This document shows positions 1-13,176 of a stretch of 38,409 nucleotides of DNA, piece by piece. Numbering within the stretch: the first letter of the stretch is position 1; each line of letters starts with the position of its first letter. Where the stretch lies: contig JAKCWW010000722.1 of NCBI GenBank assembly GCA_026260175.1, forward strand, positions 1 to 38,409, in the 5' to 3' direction. The stretch is from Reticulitermes lucifugus (taxonomy: Eukaryota; Arthropoda; Insecta; Blattodea; Rhinotermitidae). The position numbers and the translations under genes were made by a program. The notes beneath the pieces are model-generated. The model saw nothing but the letters and a program-made list of their open reading frames with translations. It did not search any database and had not been told where the DNA came from.

Positions 1-99
1 AGCACTAGATCGCACCCTGTGGAGAACTCGCTCTGGAAGAGGCTACGGACCTGTCGTAAGACAAGACTACAGAATGAATGAATGAATCTATGCACTGTA
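1..99 (+). mobile_element. 3' end of a non-LTR retrotransposon (LINE) ORF
   Basis: Starting at base 2, the + strand reads ALDRTLWRTRSGRGYGP, then VVRQDYRMNE and a stop. I recognise this as the usual C-terminus of insect LINE reverse-transcriptase ORFs. A short GAAT/ATGA tandem run follows at about 72-88, as is common at LINE 3' ends. The body of the element lies before the window. The clade cannot be decided from this fragment. Confidence 0.5.
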
Positions 100-718
100 A
101 GTGGAATTTGAATTCCTCACAGCGGTGGCTATAGATACTAATATCTACAAATATAATTATAAAACTTAGTTCCGCATCCAATGACTTCACTTCATCGTTT
201 CATTGTACTCTGCTTGCATTTACATGTGGTTTATTTAATTACGCCAGCATAGATGAGAATATTATGCTGTGTCGAACGATATTATTATCAGTGATTAATG
301 TTTGAGATAGGGTGTGAAATTAAGTGCCAGTGGGATAATTTGAGGTAGGCCTACTGTCCCGATATTTACTTGCAGAAACTGAGAAAACCGTGACTTATGG
401 TAGCCAGTGTTCCGAATAAGATCCAGGACCATGCACTTACCGACTGCAAGCCACACTGAGCCAGTCAACTTGTATGGTCGTCTTGCTATACCACTGCAAC
501 GCGCAAGTTTTGAATTCATGTAAAACTCTGTTCGATGTATTACGTAGTATTTGTCAGGGAATAAAACTTAAATTAAGACGATTCCGTTTCGTGTGCCTTA
601 CATTCTAATTCACTCTATAATTCCGCGTTCTACAAAAATGTCGAAGTTCGTAAACTGTGGCTACATGTGAGAATTGTAAAAATCAAGAAATTTCATTTTA
701 CGGTAAATTGATCAAAAT
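100..718. other. No gene seen
   Basis: AT-rich sequence with short chance open frames on both strands. I see no splice-bounded exon, hydrophobic signal peptide or recognisable repeat. It probably belongs to the first intron or upstream flank of OBP-A. Confidence 0.4.
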
Positions 719-1348
719 TTGAGGTTTGAGGTTCTTGCGCCAATGTACTTGACGACAAAAACACTACGATCCTTCGACAGGTTGGAGCTATTTATCAGTC
801 GACAAGCCGTCTCATCCCACAAGACTTTAATCTTATCCAAGTTCTTGACTCAAGGCTCTACTATCTCCTTTTGCGGCACTCTATATTCGCCACTAAGTAA
901 AGGATGTGTTCTAAAGTTATTTATATCTGTCATCCACAGAACATCCACTCTAATAAAAGTTTCTTTTGTGCACCACATGCCCTTAAACATTGATAACCCT
1001 TGGATTTTACGAACAGAACGATTTTCCGTGTTCGGTATGATGCTCACAAAGAACAACGGTTATTTCATTAAAAAGGATCAACCGAATTGTCTTTACAAAG
1101 GGGAGAGCCCGTACACTGCAGAAAGTGTAGTGACTAGGATACTAAACGGAAGAACGAAGAATTATGGTAGAATTCCTGGCAAGGCCAGAAAATTAGCCTT
1201 ACGTCCCAAAAAATGTCTCTCAAAGAATGACTCTGCTCCGATTGATTGGGATCAGATTTACTGTCCAATATCTGTAGAAACAAAAGGAAAAGCGCGGGAG
1301 GCAATATTAACTAACACGTTCACATACTTCCCCAATTTTCGGCCTTAA
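707..1348 (+). other. Unexplained 642-nt open frame
   Basis: The frame is open from the stop at 704-706 to the TAA at 1346-1348. The first ATG is at 743, giving about 201 residues. In DNA of this composition a chance run this long is unlikely (my rough estimate is well under one per window). I recognise no domain. There are no clear membrane segments, and the C-terminal half is basic and mixed (for example RILNGRTKNYGR and KARKLALRPKKC). About 721-845 aligns by eye with the insect repeat family also seen at 25597 (shared TTTGAGGT and TTTA[T/C]CAGTCGACA blocks), so the N-terminal third is probably repeat sequence read by chance. The rest may be an exon of an unrelated gene, an old viral or transposon fragment, or noise. 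Confidence 0.3.
721..850 (-). repeat. Degenerate copy of the TCTGGGATGTTACGCCGTGT repeat family
   Basis: The + strand shows the complement of the family hallmark: ATTTATCAGTCGACAAGCCG, then TCATCCCACAAGACTT. Other copies read TTTACCAGTCGACACAGCGG followed by ATGCCAGACGACTT. This family fills insect genomes and produces many spurious predicted peptides. Confidence 0.45.
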
Positions 1349-2800
1349 TTTTCACTCGCAAGTAAAGGCAGACGAGGCTTTCTTGATGTCTGACTCTGAA
1401 ACGCACACAAACAGTCTAAGAGTGTTGTTTTCGTTAATATTACTTTAAACTCGCAACCGATTAACTCATTAGTGCAATGAGCTCAAACAATACACGTAGT
1501 TATAACGTGAGAAAGTTCGAAAGGGTCTGGCCAGCATGCTGATTTTTACCCACACCCTCTCTAGTCCGTTGCCATACTATGTTCCGGCACGTAAGTTTCA
1601 TATATAAGAACTGCGGATGTTTTCAACACACCACAGTATGTAGATAAGCCGTATCGGTGCCAGACTGAGGCAACACAGTTTTCTCATCACGGAAGGCGAC
1701 TTCTTTGCCGACTGACATAAGGGCGCCCTTTGATGCAATGTATGACTGGGAGTGGTGGCATGTGTGTGTGTGTGTGTGTTACTTGACAACATATGCTGTC
1801 CGGAGTCAATAAATACAGTCTACTGTAACTGCGGGTATATTTTGGGACTCGGCTTTGCAGCCTTGCAAGGTAGGAATATGAATGGCAAAGGGCCTCAGAG
1901 CTGTTTCCAAAGATATACATAAATTTAAGCACCAAAAAAGCAGTAAGTAGTGTTCTATAATGTCTACGATAATCATAAACAAGTCCACCTCCAATCATGT
2001 ATAACAATATTCACAAGAGTATGTACAATTAATAATGTTCTTTTCTTATTAATATTAGTAAATACATTAAACGTTTAATTCATAAGCAACAGTGTGTCTT
2101 TCATTCTTACGTTTGCATTCAAGTTCATATATTAGATGCACTTCATACACTTAAGGTCACAAACATGGAGGTAAGCGTAAAGCTATGAAGCGTGAAAATA
2201 ATTTCAATTATGTATTTAAATTCCTAATCTACGGCAACAAAAACACGATAAACCTCGCTTTGCAAGACCGGCCACTTAATCCTGTTTATTCTGACAATCA
2301 CGCGAGACTCATAAACTTACTGGTGTGGAAAAAATGAATATTAAACAAAATGTCACTGTTCCAATTAGCACAAGAATGCCACACGACGATCGACACTTAA
2401 GCCTGAGACTCATAAAATAGAACTAAAGAACTGAAATTCTACCTCACAGAAAACAAGCTACTTCTTCATTAGGGAGACATAACTTAATGTTCTTTAGAAA
2501 GCTAACAGCTCTATAAAACGCCAAAACAGAAAAACAATAACATTTATTGTTACAGTACAGGGTTTGCTGATTTACAAGATGAAAGCTCACCAATGGAGCT
2601 GAAAAGTCAAACACTCGCCACACAATTTAAGCAGTGAATGAAATGTAATTAGTTATAGAAATAATAGATGGAATACCCATTCCTTATAGCTTTCATATTA
2701 CACTGAAATCGTTGGAAAATACGAGGTATATATATTTTTTTCTTCAGGTCATCAAATGGGCAAACAGAGAAACTCAGAACTGTCATTTATTACTACACAT
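1349..2800. other. No gene seen
   Basis: No supportable exon. I searched here for the missing signal-peptide exon of OBP-A and found no ATG followed by a hydrophobic run and a phase-0 GT donor. A short (GT) run is listed separately. Confidence 0.4.
1761..1779. repeat. (GT)n microsatellite
   Basis: About nine uninterrupted TG dinucleotides. Confidence 0.9.
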
Positions 2801-2802
2801 AC

Positions 2803-2870
2803 TTTCTCTCTCTCTCTCTGACACAGACACACACACATGTGTGTGTGTCTGTGTGGGTGTGTCTGTGTGC
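2803..2870. repeat. Compound (CT)n(AC)n(GT)n microsatellite
   Basis: A CT run is followed by ACACACACATGTGTGTGTG, which is self-complementary around its centre, and then interrupted GT repeats. It ends about 55 bases before the acceptor of OBP-A exon 2. Confidence 0.9.
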
Positions 2871-2925
2871 TGGAAATATTGGCAATTTAAGATTCATAAT
2901 ATCGATATTTCTATTGATATTTCAG

Positions 2926-2980
2926 GAAGAAATGACCGCTGCTATTAACAAGTGCCAAACGTCGCAAGGCATTCCTGACG
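2926..2980 (+). CDS. OBP-A exon 2 (first cysteine)
   Basis: The acceptor is GATATTTCAG and the donor ACG|GTAAGTATGG. The 55-nt exon starts in phase 0 and ends in phase 1. It encodes EEMTAAINKCQTSQGIPD plus one base. Cysteine 1 sits in the helix-1 sequence INKC. It matches OBP-B exon 2, which also ends GAC G|GTAAG. Confidence 0.85.
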
Positions 2981-5900
2981 GTAAGTATGGTTCTCCTCAA
3001 GAGAGGCTGAAAGAGTACAGAGCCTTCAATAAATGCTTATATTGATGTGCTTGATAATATTCATAACCGCTATTGTTTCAGCTCGAAGTATCATGAATTC
3101 ACAATCAATGACGCTGAAAGACGTCTCGAATGAGGCTGGCAGGGTAAGAAATATTATATAAGTTGATATGGAGTGGATAAGAGGATTTCTATAAGTGCAT
3201 GTTATTCCAGAATATTTTGTCTTACAAAATGACAAGTGACACGTCAGTGCAAATACCTACACATATTACAGCGTCTACATAAACATGATAGCGACACACC
3301 TACACACATTATAGCCGTCTACATAAACATGATAGCGACACACCTACACACATTATAGCCGTCTACATAAACATGATAGCGACACACCTACACACATTAT
3401 AGCCGTCTACATAAGCACATGTTTTTCTTTTCAGAGTTGTCATTAGCTCCAGGTAACGCAATGAAATTTATAACCAACATGCAGAAGCACACTATCTTGA
3501 CCCTGGATACAGGTGGTTTCCATTTCAGTATCACATTATATGAGGATTTAAAAAAGTTAAAATGCTTGTATTGAAAATATATTTTATTGTGTAATTAAAA
3601 GAATAGGGAAATAAAAACGCAAGTAACATTCAGTTTGGATACTTGGACATTGGTAAGCGGCCGTGACCATCCTCATATTGGCTAGGGTACAGAGAAGGTC
3701 CCGTAATTTTCTTGGAACTTGTTTGTTAGGTTAGCGACGAGAAACACGAAACAGAACAAATATTTATATATACTTTACAAGACGTGTCCTACATACTACG
3801 TACGCACCAGAAATTTTCAAGGTATTTCGTGGTAAACCTTTGTCAATAAAACTGACGTTTACAATAAGCCACTACTGACAGAGTTATACGGTTTGCCTCT
3901 AAAACAATTGGACAAATTCAGCAGTGGGTCTCCTCCACATCAAACAAGAAAAAAATTTCATATCAATACATGTCTGCAAACAGTTTTCGAAGTAGGGGCC
4001 AACAATATTCGCCTAACCTCAATTCTTTAGATTTTTATCTTTGGGGCACTTTAAATCCCCCAGTGTATTCAGTTCTAATGAAAAACGAACAGGCACCTTA
4101 CAAACGCAGTTTTTATGCCTGTCAAACAATTCGCAACCGCCCCGAAACCTTCGAAAGGGTGCGAATAACCATGATCACACGTGTTCATGCGTGCGCTAAT
4201 TCAGTGGAGGACTTTTGAGCATCTGTTTTGAATTATGACTTCATAAACGATTGATACTCAAGAGTTATTAAAATGAGAACGTGTAGTGTAAATGAACTAC
4301 GTGAGTTGTAACTAAAACATGACATAGTTAAGGTATTTATTGTTGAATGTAATATTTCAAGCAAAATTAAACCCATTCAATTCCGGATATAAGTTTGTAT
4401 GACACTTGTTCTTTGTGTTGATGTGAAAAAGTTACTCTTGAAGCTTGTCCAAGTATTTTAGGCACTTTCTGTATAACAAGTGCACAAGAGATAACATTAC
4501 ACGCTCTTGTGGTAATTATAGGCCTAATAATACGGGTAACGTACAAGTGGATACTGCTAATGATGGTATTACAATCTTCGTTGTATTAAACGTGAATCCA
4601 GTAACGCGCTTTAAACACAGGCGTACAGAACACGTCCTAGAATACACGTAAGAATATTTTCAGCGGAAGCAAACACAAGAATTACAGGAACTTTACAATT
4701 ACAGACAAGCAAACAGGCAAGAACACAAATATTTTAAATTTTAAATAATTATTTTAAAAATATTTACTTTATTCACTAGATCTTAATATTATTACAATAT
4801 ATGAAATCACTGCAAGATTGTAGATATGTTAGGGAAATGACAGATGAATTAAATGGGACATTTATGAAGTGAAGATGTATATATGAGATATACGCACTTC
4901 TGGGATATTACGCGGCGGCGTGTGGTAATTGTTTACCGACGTTTCGGGACAACGTGTCGGTCCCATCTTCAATGGTCAAGAGTCCTTTTCTCCTCGGACT
5001 CTTGACCCTTGAAGATGGGGCCGATACGTTGTCTCGAAACGTCGGTGAGCAATTACCACACGACGCCGCGTAATATCCCAGAAGAGCGCAGATCTCAACA
5101 ACATAGCGGCGGAAGCCTAAAATAAAGATGTATACAACTTACAATAATATTATTTTAATAAAAGAGTAAGAATTTTTGCTTTTACTCTTACATACATAGG
5201 CAGTAACGTCAGTTATGCTACGGAGAAACTTAGGAACACTGTCTTACTGATTAAGCGACTGCCCGGACGGACATTGCCTGTAACTGTTGCTACACAACGA
5301 AATAAAATATTCACGATAGCAGTGAAGAAGTTCGCAATAGTATGGACTGATAATTTAAAATTTACTTAAGTATCCGTTCTGTAAACTGCGATAATAATGA
5401 GATTTTTGTCTCCGGAGCTGAATAACACAATTATGTTTTCTTCCTGGTTATTTCCTGGTAGAGATATCTTTCATAAATCTTGCATAAAATCCCCGTGTCT
5501 GCATTAAAAACAGAAGACAATTCACACCTTCATATCTAATTCACATTCCATTATAAATTCTAAATACTGCACATACTCGTACATAATCGCCATTCAAAAA
5601 TTTAAAAAGTAAATTGAAAAAGACGCTTCGCTCCATTGCAAACTAGTAAGAATGACTACTTTTATACAAGGTGGCAAAATGTGACAACCAAACAAGACAT
5701 AATATCGCAGCCTTCTTAATTCTGATTGCAAATGGTCTACTTTTCTCATCATCAAAGCAGTCTTGGCTTCCGAATAAACGACAGTATCCTTCTCCAGGTG
5801 CCTGTTTACACACAGTCTCAGTGAGACTAAAGAATGTTTACAGAAGTATAAAGAACATAGTTACACGTATTTACTCTGCAAATGCAGAAATTACAAATGA

Positions 5901-8900
5901 GTAGCTGCATCTAGAATAGGATATATTCTGTCGCAGCAAGGAAAAAATTAGCTCATGATGGCACGCGTTAGAATTATACTAAACAAGCAAACACTGAGTC
6001 TATAAAGCAGCTTAAGTTGTCATCGCTGAATGCCAGTTTAACACAACACTAACATTTTAAACTTTATTCTAAATATCCTGTTGTAATGAAACGTAAAGTG
6101 TACTGAAGCTATCCGTCAGTCACAACAAATACTTTTTCATTGTTACCAGAGATTTATTGTGCTTTACAACACATTTCGGCCACCTTTGCCGTCATCAGGT
6201 AATACACACTATGTACGAAATACTTGGGAGGAAATTATCAGCATAAAGTACTATAAAAAGAAATGAGATCTCATTTTTACATAAAATAGTAGAAATATAT
6301 AAGGTTTTCTTGTAGAAATGAATCTTGAAGTAGGAGCTATTGCAGCTGGTTGGAGTTCTATCTTCGCCAATTTTAAGTTATACTATGTAAGTTGCGCGAT
6401 TATGGTATATAATATTACATTTTGAAGATTTTTTAAGCTTTTACGTAAAAATGTGATCTCGTTTATTTTTATAGTACTTTATGCTGATAGCGTCCTCCCA
6501 AGTATTTCGTGCATAATGTGTATTACCTGATGTTGGCCAAGGTGGCCGAAATCTGTCGCAAAGTGTACTAAATCTCTGATGACAATAAAAACGTTTTTGT
6601 TGTGACTGACAGATTACTTCAATGTACTACAATTTTAAATTTGAAACCATAAAATAATCTGCATGATATTAAAAACTGAAGTTCCTACCTCACAGCAAAC
6701 ATTTTGCTTTTCCATTACACAGATCAGTTGATGGTGTTTAGGGCAAGAATTGCTATTTCAGCTGACAACTAACTAAAACACGTAAATATATGGCGTGGAT
6801 CTACTACAGAGTTCCTGAATATGAAACCAGGTGTTGTACGCAGCTATCACCATGATTTTAAAGGCTTAATAACGTGCAACAGACAAGATTCTACAAACAT
6901 CTATAAAGACAGAGGCAAAGTTTGTAATCTGTTCCGAGAAAATGCATGCGATTGCACTGGTCTGCCTTATACAGGCGATTTGCAATTAGGGGTTACAAAC
7001 TCATGATTCATTTACATATAACCGATTTAAAATGCTCTTTCTTTCAGTGCTTCGTGGAATGTCTGATGAGAGAATTTGGGATTGTAAGTACACGTGTTCA
7101 CTGAGTTAAATTACTACACAATAATTTTAATATATCCCAATATATATTATTTATATTACTCTAATTTCAGCTTTTACAACACATACTATACTGTAAAGTT
7201 GATATCTCTATCAATTAAAATTTTATCGTGTAGAATGCAAATGATCTTTACATAAGTAACCGTATAATGCCTGACGGCAGCTTTTAGTTAAAGACCAAAC
7301 ATGTAGGATAATATGTATTAAATACTACAAAGTGTAGTTGTCATTAAGTGCCCCTATTAATTTCTTTAGTAGAACTTCTACAGATAATACAAAGGCTTCA
7401 AAATAAAATTTTTAAACTAGAAAAATAAGTAATATTTGAATTTATAATTGTCTTAATTGTCGAGATTACGGTCTTATGCTTTATGACGCGGAGTAGTTTG
7501 GTCGACTAAATGACAAAGTATTACTTCTCATAACAACAGCATAAAGAAGGTTAAAATATCTTGTACTTAACTAAACTTTCTGATTAATCTGAAACGAATA
7601 TAAACTACAAAGAAAGAAATTATAACCAAGTTACGTTACCATGTGTATTTAAAATTTGCATTATATTTCAGCTTAAAGGGAACAAGCTTGAAAAGAATAA
7701 AGTGTTAGAAGAGGTTAACGATATGGTACAATTTGCCAAATCTCAGGGCAAGGAGGTTGATGAGAAGCAGCTCAAGTCAGCACTGTCAGAATGCGGTAAC
7801 CAAGGTAAATATTACCGTACTGTAGGAATATTTTCGTGTTTCAACTTCTGAAAAGCAAAGACCGACGAAAAAAAAAGTTGGGGGAGTGGGCGGTGAAATA
7901 TTACCTTTTTTACTAGGACATAAAGGCTTATGTCTCTGAAGGTTCTACGCAGTGCCCTCTCGTCCTTCTGGTAAAGGTAGATACAGCGCTGGGAACCGAA
8001 GACTTTAAGGCAACAAGAGTGGAGTGGTCTGAGTGCGAAGCGGAGGACACAGTTTGGGCAGTTGTTACAATTGGGATGAATTTTAATGTTTGTTTTTGGA
8101 GGGTTGCACAACAAAACATTTTGCTAAATTGCGAGGGGGCATATATTAGGCCGAAGTATTCGATGTTAATAGTAGGATATCTGCATGAGAAAACCGTAGT
8201 GCAACTGAAGAATATCTTTTACAAAGCAAAAATTAGAAACTGAATTTCTTCTCCATACAAATACGTTATAAGGACCATCTGCAAGTATGGTTTACGAAAC
8301 TAATCACTGCTGATTCCGAGAACCATAAGAAACATAAACACACTGTCTGCACGAAATGCAGGGTTTTTGTCAAAGCAGGCGCTACATATGTAGGGTGTAA
8401 GTAAATTAGTTTTTATAAATGTTCAGAGTTTGACAGGGTGTTAAAAGTGTGAAATTTGAGACAGGAAACGTGTGGTCAGGCAAGTCTCCATCATACCCAA
8501 ATCGGCGCTGATAGAGCGTCTGGGGTGGTAGACAACCAGCGAGAGGCTGACTTCTGAGATCAGTGCTTTTTTTTAAATTTGATTTTAATTCCCATAAATG
8601 TTTGTTAGCTGAAAACGATATGCAGAATTGTTAATGGTATTACTTTCAATTAATTCAGAAGCGCTATCCGAATTGACATCCACCATCTTCATTGCAGACA
8701 CTGCAGTGACACACCATTTTTTGGCGTACCCTCTCAAAGATATCTGGCTATAGCGAATAGTTGCACAAGCTGCTAGAATCATAGCTACCAAAATCCTGTT
8801 CCATTTACACAAGGATCTCATAAATGATACTCTTAAGTTGACCCAAAATGAATAAGTGACAACGGCGACTTCAGTATAAAAAAGACATTTCTGATCGCAT

Positions 8901-11900
8901 TGACGTCTACAACCCTTGAAAGTATATACATATATATGAAGTATTAAAATGGAATTGAATACATAGAGAATAATACTGCCTAAATTAGCCTATATTATTA
9001 ATTAATGATGAAGCAATATTCTATGGAGTAGAAGTGCATTTTTTAATAATTATTTTGGTACAGATTTGTAGCAGACGGGAAGATAATATTCAAATCTGAT
9101 CTTATGCATATAACTTTCTTGTCTCTTCTCTCCACGTGTCCTGTTTGCTGTAGAAAACATCAAAGATATTAGAAAATTCATTTCGTAGTATTTGCTGTAT
9201 CTGCGTTAGCCACGGCTGTTAAAGCAATGTGCAAATATTGCCTTTGCATAGACGGACACGATTCAAATCCTCATTTGCTTTCTTCTATTTATTTTTTCGT
9301 AAGTTGAATTTTATTCCATCTTTCAAGTTTCATCTGTTGTATATTGTGACATTGACAATACAAGGAGCCATATTCCTGGCGAAAAACTGATGATTCTTCT
9401 TTTTCGTTGTAAAATGAAAGACGAAAGGAAAAGATGCTGCACCCAAACCTGAACGTTGCACACAGAACACGTACGGCATTTATAACGTGCTAACCAAGTG
9501 ACGACAGGAGAACTATTTCACCTGCCATTTAATTTTAAGAGAAGTCACATAAACTTCGAACCTAACGACAGTCTTCAGTGTCTTCAGAGTGCATTCTTCT
9601 TTTCGGTTAAAATTCTCTCACGACTCGATTTTTCAAGAACCGTCGGTTTATGCTTCAATTGTGAGCTACAATGAACTGATCTTAAGCATCATTTACTGAA
9701 ACATAACGAACCATTTGAAACAAGATAGTGTTTTGTTTAACTATTTCATTCCTCTCCTTAATCAAATCTATGAAGCAGAATATGTCTTGAGAAGCTGCTA
9801 GTCGATCGTCTCGTCTTTCATGGAATTCTTATGGTCATTAGCATTTTCACAAGAAACTGTAATTTCTTCCCATTCCTAGTTAACAAACCTTGTTCAACCT
9901 TATCCTATTTTCCTATATTATCCTTCCATTCACTTCCAGGTTTTCCAAGTGATCCTTGCCTCTTGCGCTTGTCGATTAATACACAGCGTGTATTTTTTAT
10001 CTCTCACGCGTGTGTCAAATACTTTTTCCATCTCTTCCCCTGTTTTATTGTACTATGATCCAGTAGACCCCAAATTACGAAGAATTTCATGCAGGTTTTT
10101 TCACTCCCTCTTCATCCACCTTCTTAGGTCCCAATATTTCCCTCGATCTCCTGTTTTCTAAAATCCTCGGTCTCTATTGTCTTTTTATAATCACAGACCA
10201 GGTTTGACATCCATATTTCTGTTCTTCCGACATTAACTTGACCCATACTGTATCAAAAAGTGATTCCGTCTTAATTTATCTGAAGCCTGAAATTGATGTA
10301 AGTAATCTACCACAGAGAAAACACCTTGTGTCTAAGTTACGAAGAGAAACTGGCCCCGTGCAGAAAAAAATAGATGTTTAATGACAGAATTATACAAAAC
10401 ATGTAAATGAAATTCGTCGGAAGAAGGAAGACTTTCTTTACGTGGAAGCTGAATGGCACATAACACGTATGTTTAAAGAGTTAATAGGTCCAAGACCTTG
10501 AATACGTTTGTACTATCTAGATTCATAATATGTAAATTCAGTTTACACCGAACAGATGTCAGCAAAGGAATTGTTCACAACTCAAATGAAATAATCAGAT
10601 ATACCAGTCAGCATAATGGACAATTCCTAAATGTTGGCCTTTTATTTCAGATGGTGATGGGAAGTGCATGAAGACCTACAAGATGTGGGTGTGCATGAAC
10701 GATGCTGCTCGGCAGGTAAGCCCAGAACGTACATAAAGCTCATATAAATAAGCTCTGCAGCGAAGTGGTGACCGACACGTTGTTCTCCAAAGACACAGAT
10801 GGAAAATTGCAGTTCAGACCCACACAATATTCAGTTTACAGGCGAATCGTTGCGCCCGCCAGTACCGTTTCTCAAAATTGTCGCGTATTGTTCTACCTAA
10901 ACTTCGTAAAATGGGGAAGGGTGTACCTTGTAACAACACAGGTGGCGCTTCCGACAGCGCAAGATTTTGGCCTTTCGTTATTAAATAAACACTACACATT
11001 AAGGCAAAATGGCAGGACGTTGTTAAGGAGAACACCACAATAAAAATACGTTTAAAAAATATTAAAATATCTTGTAAATTCAAAATTACTTCTACATTTT
11101 TTCTTCAGGCATTTTGCTGGAAACTTTCATATACAGGTTGCTCATCACGTTGGGCGACTTACAGATTTGAAATTGTACAGCTAAAACAAACATGTAAATA
11201 AGCAAAAACGCTGTTAATGAATGCCGTAAACGGTGGCCACTATTCACAGTTTTACTCATGATTGTTGACATTTTAGGGGCTCTTTACAAAACAAAAGGCA
11301 GCGCCTCATGTGCAACTCAAATCTACCCCTATGTGGGCATAGTAACAACCCCTAAAATGTTAGTCTAAGTAATCAACTAACTCCATGGAGGTGAGCCCTC
11401 CTTGAGAAACTAATAATTAACCAGTTAGTCAAAATTCTTGCATTAAGCGTAACTTAAAATTTCATTTCCGTCTTTACAGACGCCCGTCATTTTTCCCAAT
11501 TCTGAACCAAATGGATCCAGCCTAAACCCCATCTATATTTTTTTTAAATATTCGCTTTAATATAACACTCACATCTACACCACGGTCTTTCAGCTTCCCC
11601 CTTTCCTTCATGTTTCCCCACCAAACACCGGTAAGCATGTCTCTTACCTCCCGTACATGCCACTTGCTCTGCCCATTTCATGTTCCTTAATTTTTATCAC
11701 CCGAATCATGTATATCACTTGAGCAGTGCCTATCACGGAGATTTTCTCACGCAGTTTTCACCGGCCTCCTGTAACTTAATTTTAGATTCAAATATGTTCT
11801 TTAGCACTCTAATTCTTGTACGTCGTCAGTCTATGTCGTTCCACTAATGTGAAAGACCATGTTTTAAGCCCATAAAAACAACGAGACAATTACGCATATA

Positions 11901-13141
11901 GTTCTGAATGTTTTAATTATCATGTTTTATACAGGGAAGGCTAAGGTAAAATATTGTAGGCCCAATGATGGCAAGCATTCCCTGAGTTTAACTACGGCTT
12001 AATTTATTCGTTAATGCAATTTTGATTTGTTAATTTTGTTTCCAAGTATCTGGACTTCGCCACATTTTGCAAGGATTTATTAGCCACCATTATGTAGTAA
12101 TTGTTCTTTGTATTCTGTCGACGAAACATAAAAATGTGCTTATTTGTCCCTCAACATTTACGTCTAGATCAACATCCTTGCTAGTGGCTAATAAAGCTTT
12201 TGCACTTTTCTTCAAAATATTTGTGCTTTTACCCAATAAATTAATATTATTGGCGTATTCTACACACGGGACCTGTACCAAATACGAAGCCTGTATCAGA
12301 CACGTAGCCTGTGGCTCGTAGCCTGCATCAGACACGTAGCCAATATCAAACATGTAGGCTGTATCAGACCCGTCACAAGCGCCTTTTGTCTTGTGATGCA
12401 ACAGCACACATAAAGCTAAAAATACACAGGTCGTAATCGTGCAAGCAATTTCTAACGATTGTTTAAAATACTTTAATACATAACTAAAAGCTCAGTCTAA
12501 TATTTCATCGTGTGACCTTGTGGACTATGACACCGCGTAGTCTGGTAGGTGTATAGAAACACGTCGGAAGCAGTCATATTTTCCCTAATAAACGTGACCA
12601 ACATTTTGGACAGTACCGATCTCTCGGAGCCTGATCCCCCTGTCTTCATGTGGGAAGAAGAGTGGTTTTCCTTTGTTGGTTCCGCTAACAAGCCTAGCCT
12701 GTATCACTGGACCAGTGGCTCTGTGACAGATTCTGTCTGCTTGTTCACGACTGAAATGCAAGGTAAATGTTTCTCTGTAAGATGTCATGCAGGCCTAGAT
12801 GGAGATGGGTGTTAAACTCACGCCCCGGCCGCTTTACCCCCAGGAAAGAGCCACGGCACCCATTACAGAGGAGGCTGTGTGGGCCCCAGGGCTCGTATGG
12901 AAGAGAAAGGAAATCACGACGAGAAAGTCTCGTTCTCCCACCAGGGTTCGAAGCCCGGACCTTCCAGATCGTAGTGAGTGGTTATACTGACAACGCTATT
13001 CTGCCCCTTTGATTGAACCGTTGCTGAACCATTAAAATGCCAGTAGCATTTTCCTGCGAAATGTTTCTCACCTACTAGGCCGCAACGTACGATAAGGCAG
13101 AAGGCCACAGTACGATTTCCACCGCCGTGGCAACCTTCAAT

Positions 13142-13176
<35 letters not shown>

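Noticed and set aside
1536-1590. ATG frame MLIFTHTLSSPLPYYVPA ending at GTAAGT, as OBP-A exon 1
   Set aside because: It ends in phase 1, but exon 2 needs phase 0, and it is not a convincing signal peptide.
2593-2640. MELKSQTLA frame, starting like OBP-C exon 1
   Set aside because: No hydrophobic core and no GT donor before the in-frame stop; the MELK match is chance.
2712-3045. Short + strand frames over the microsatellite and exon 2
   Set aside because: They read through simple repeats and the intron. Only 2926-2980 is supported as exon.
3252-3415. CRISPR-like array
   Set aside because: Head-to-tail units without unique spacers in an insect intron: a minisatellite.
8019-8243. 74-codon + frame and overlapping minus frames
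   Set aside because: No homology recognised, no splice context, and frames open on both strands, as expected of a repeat or chance.
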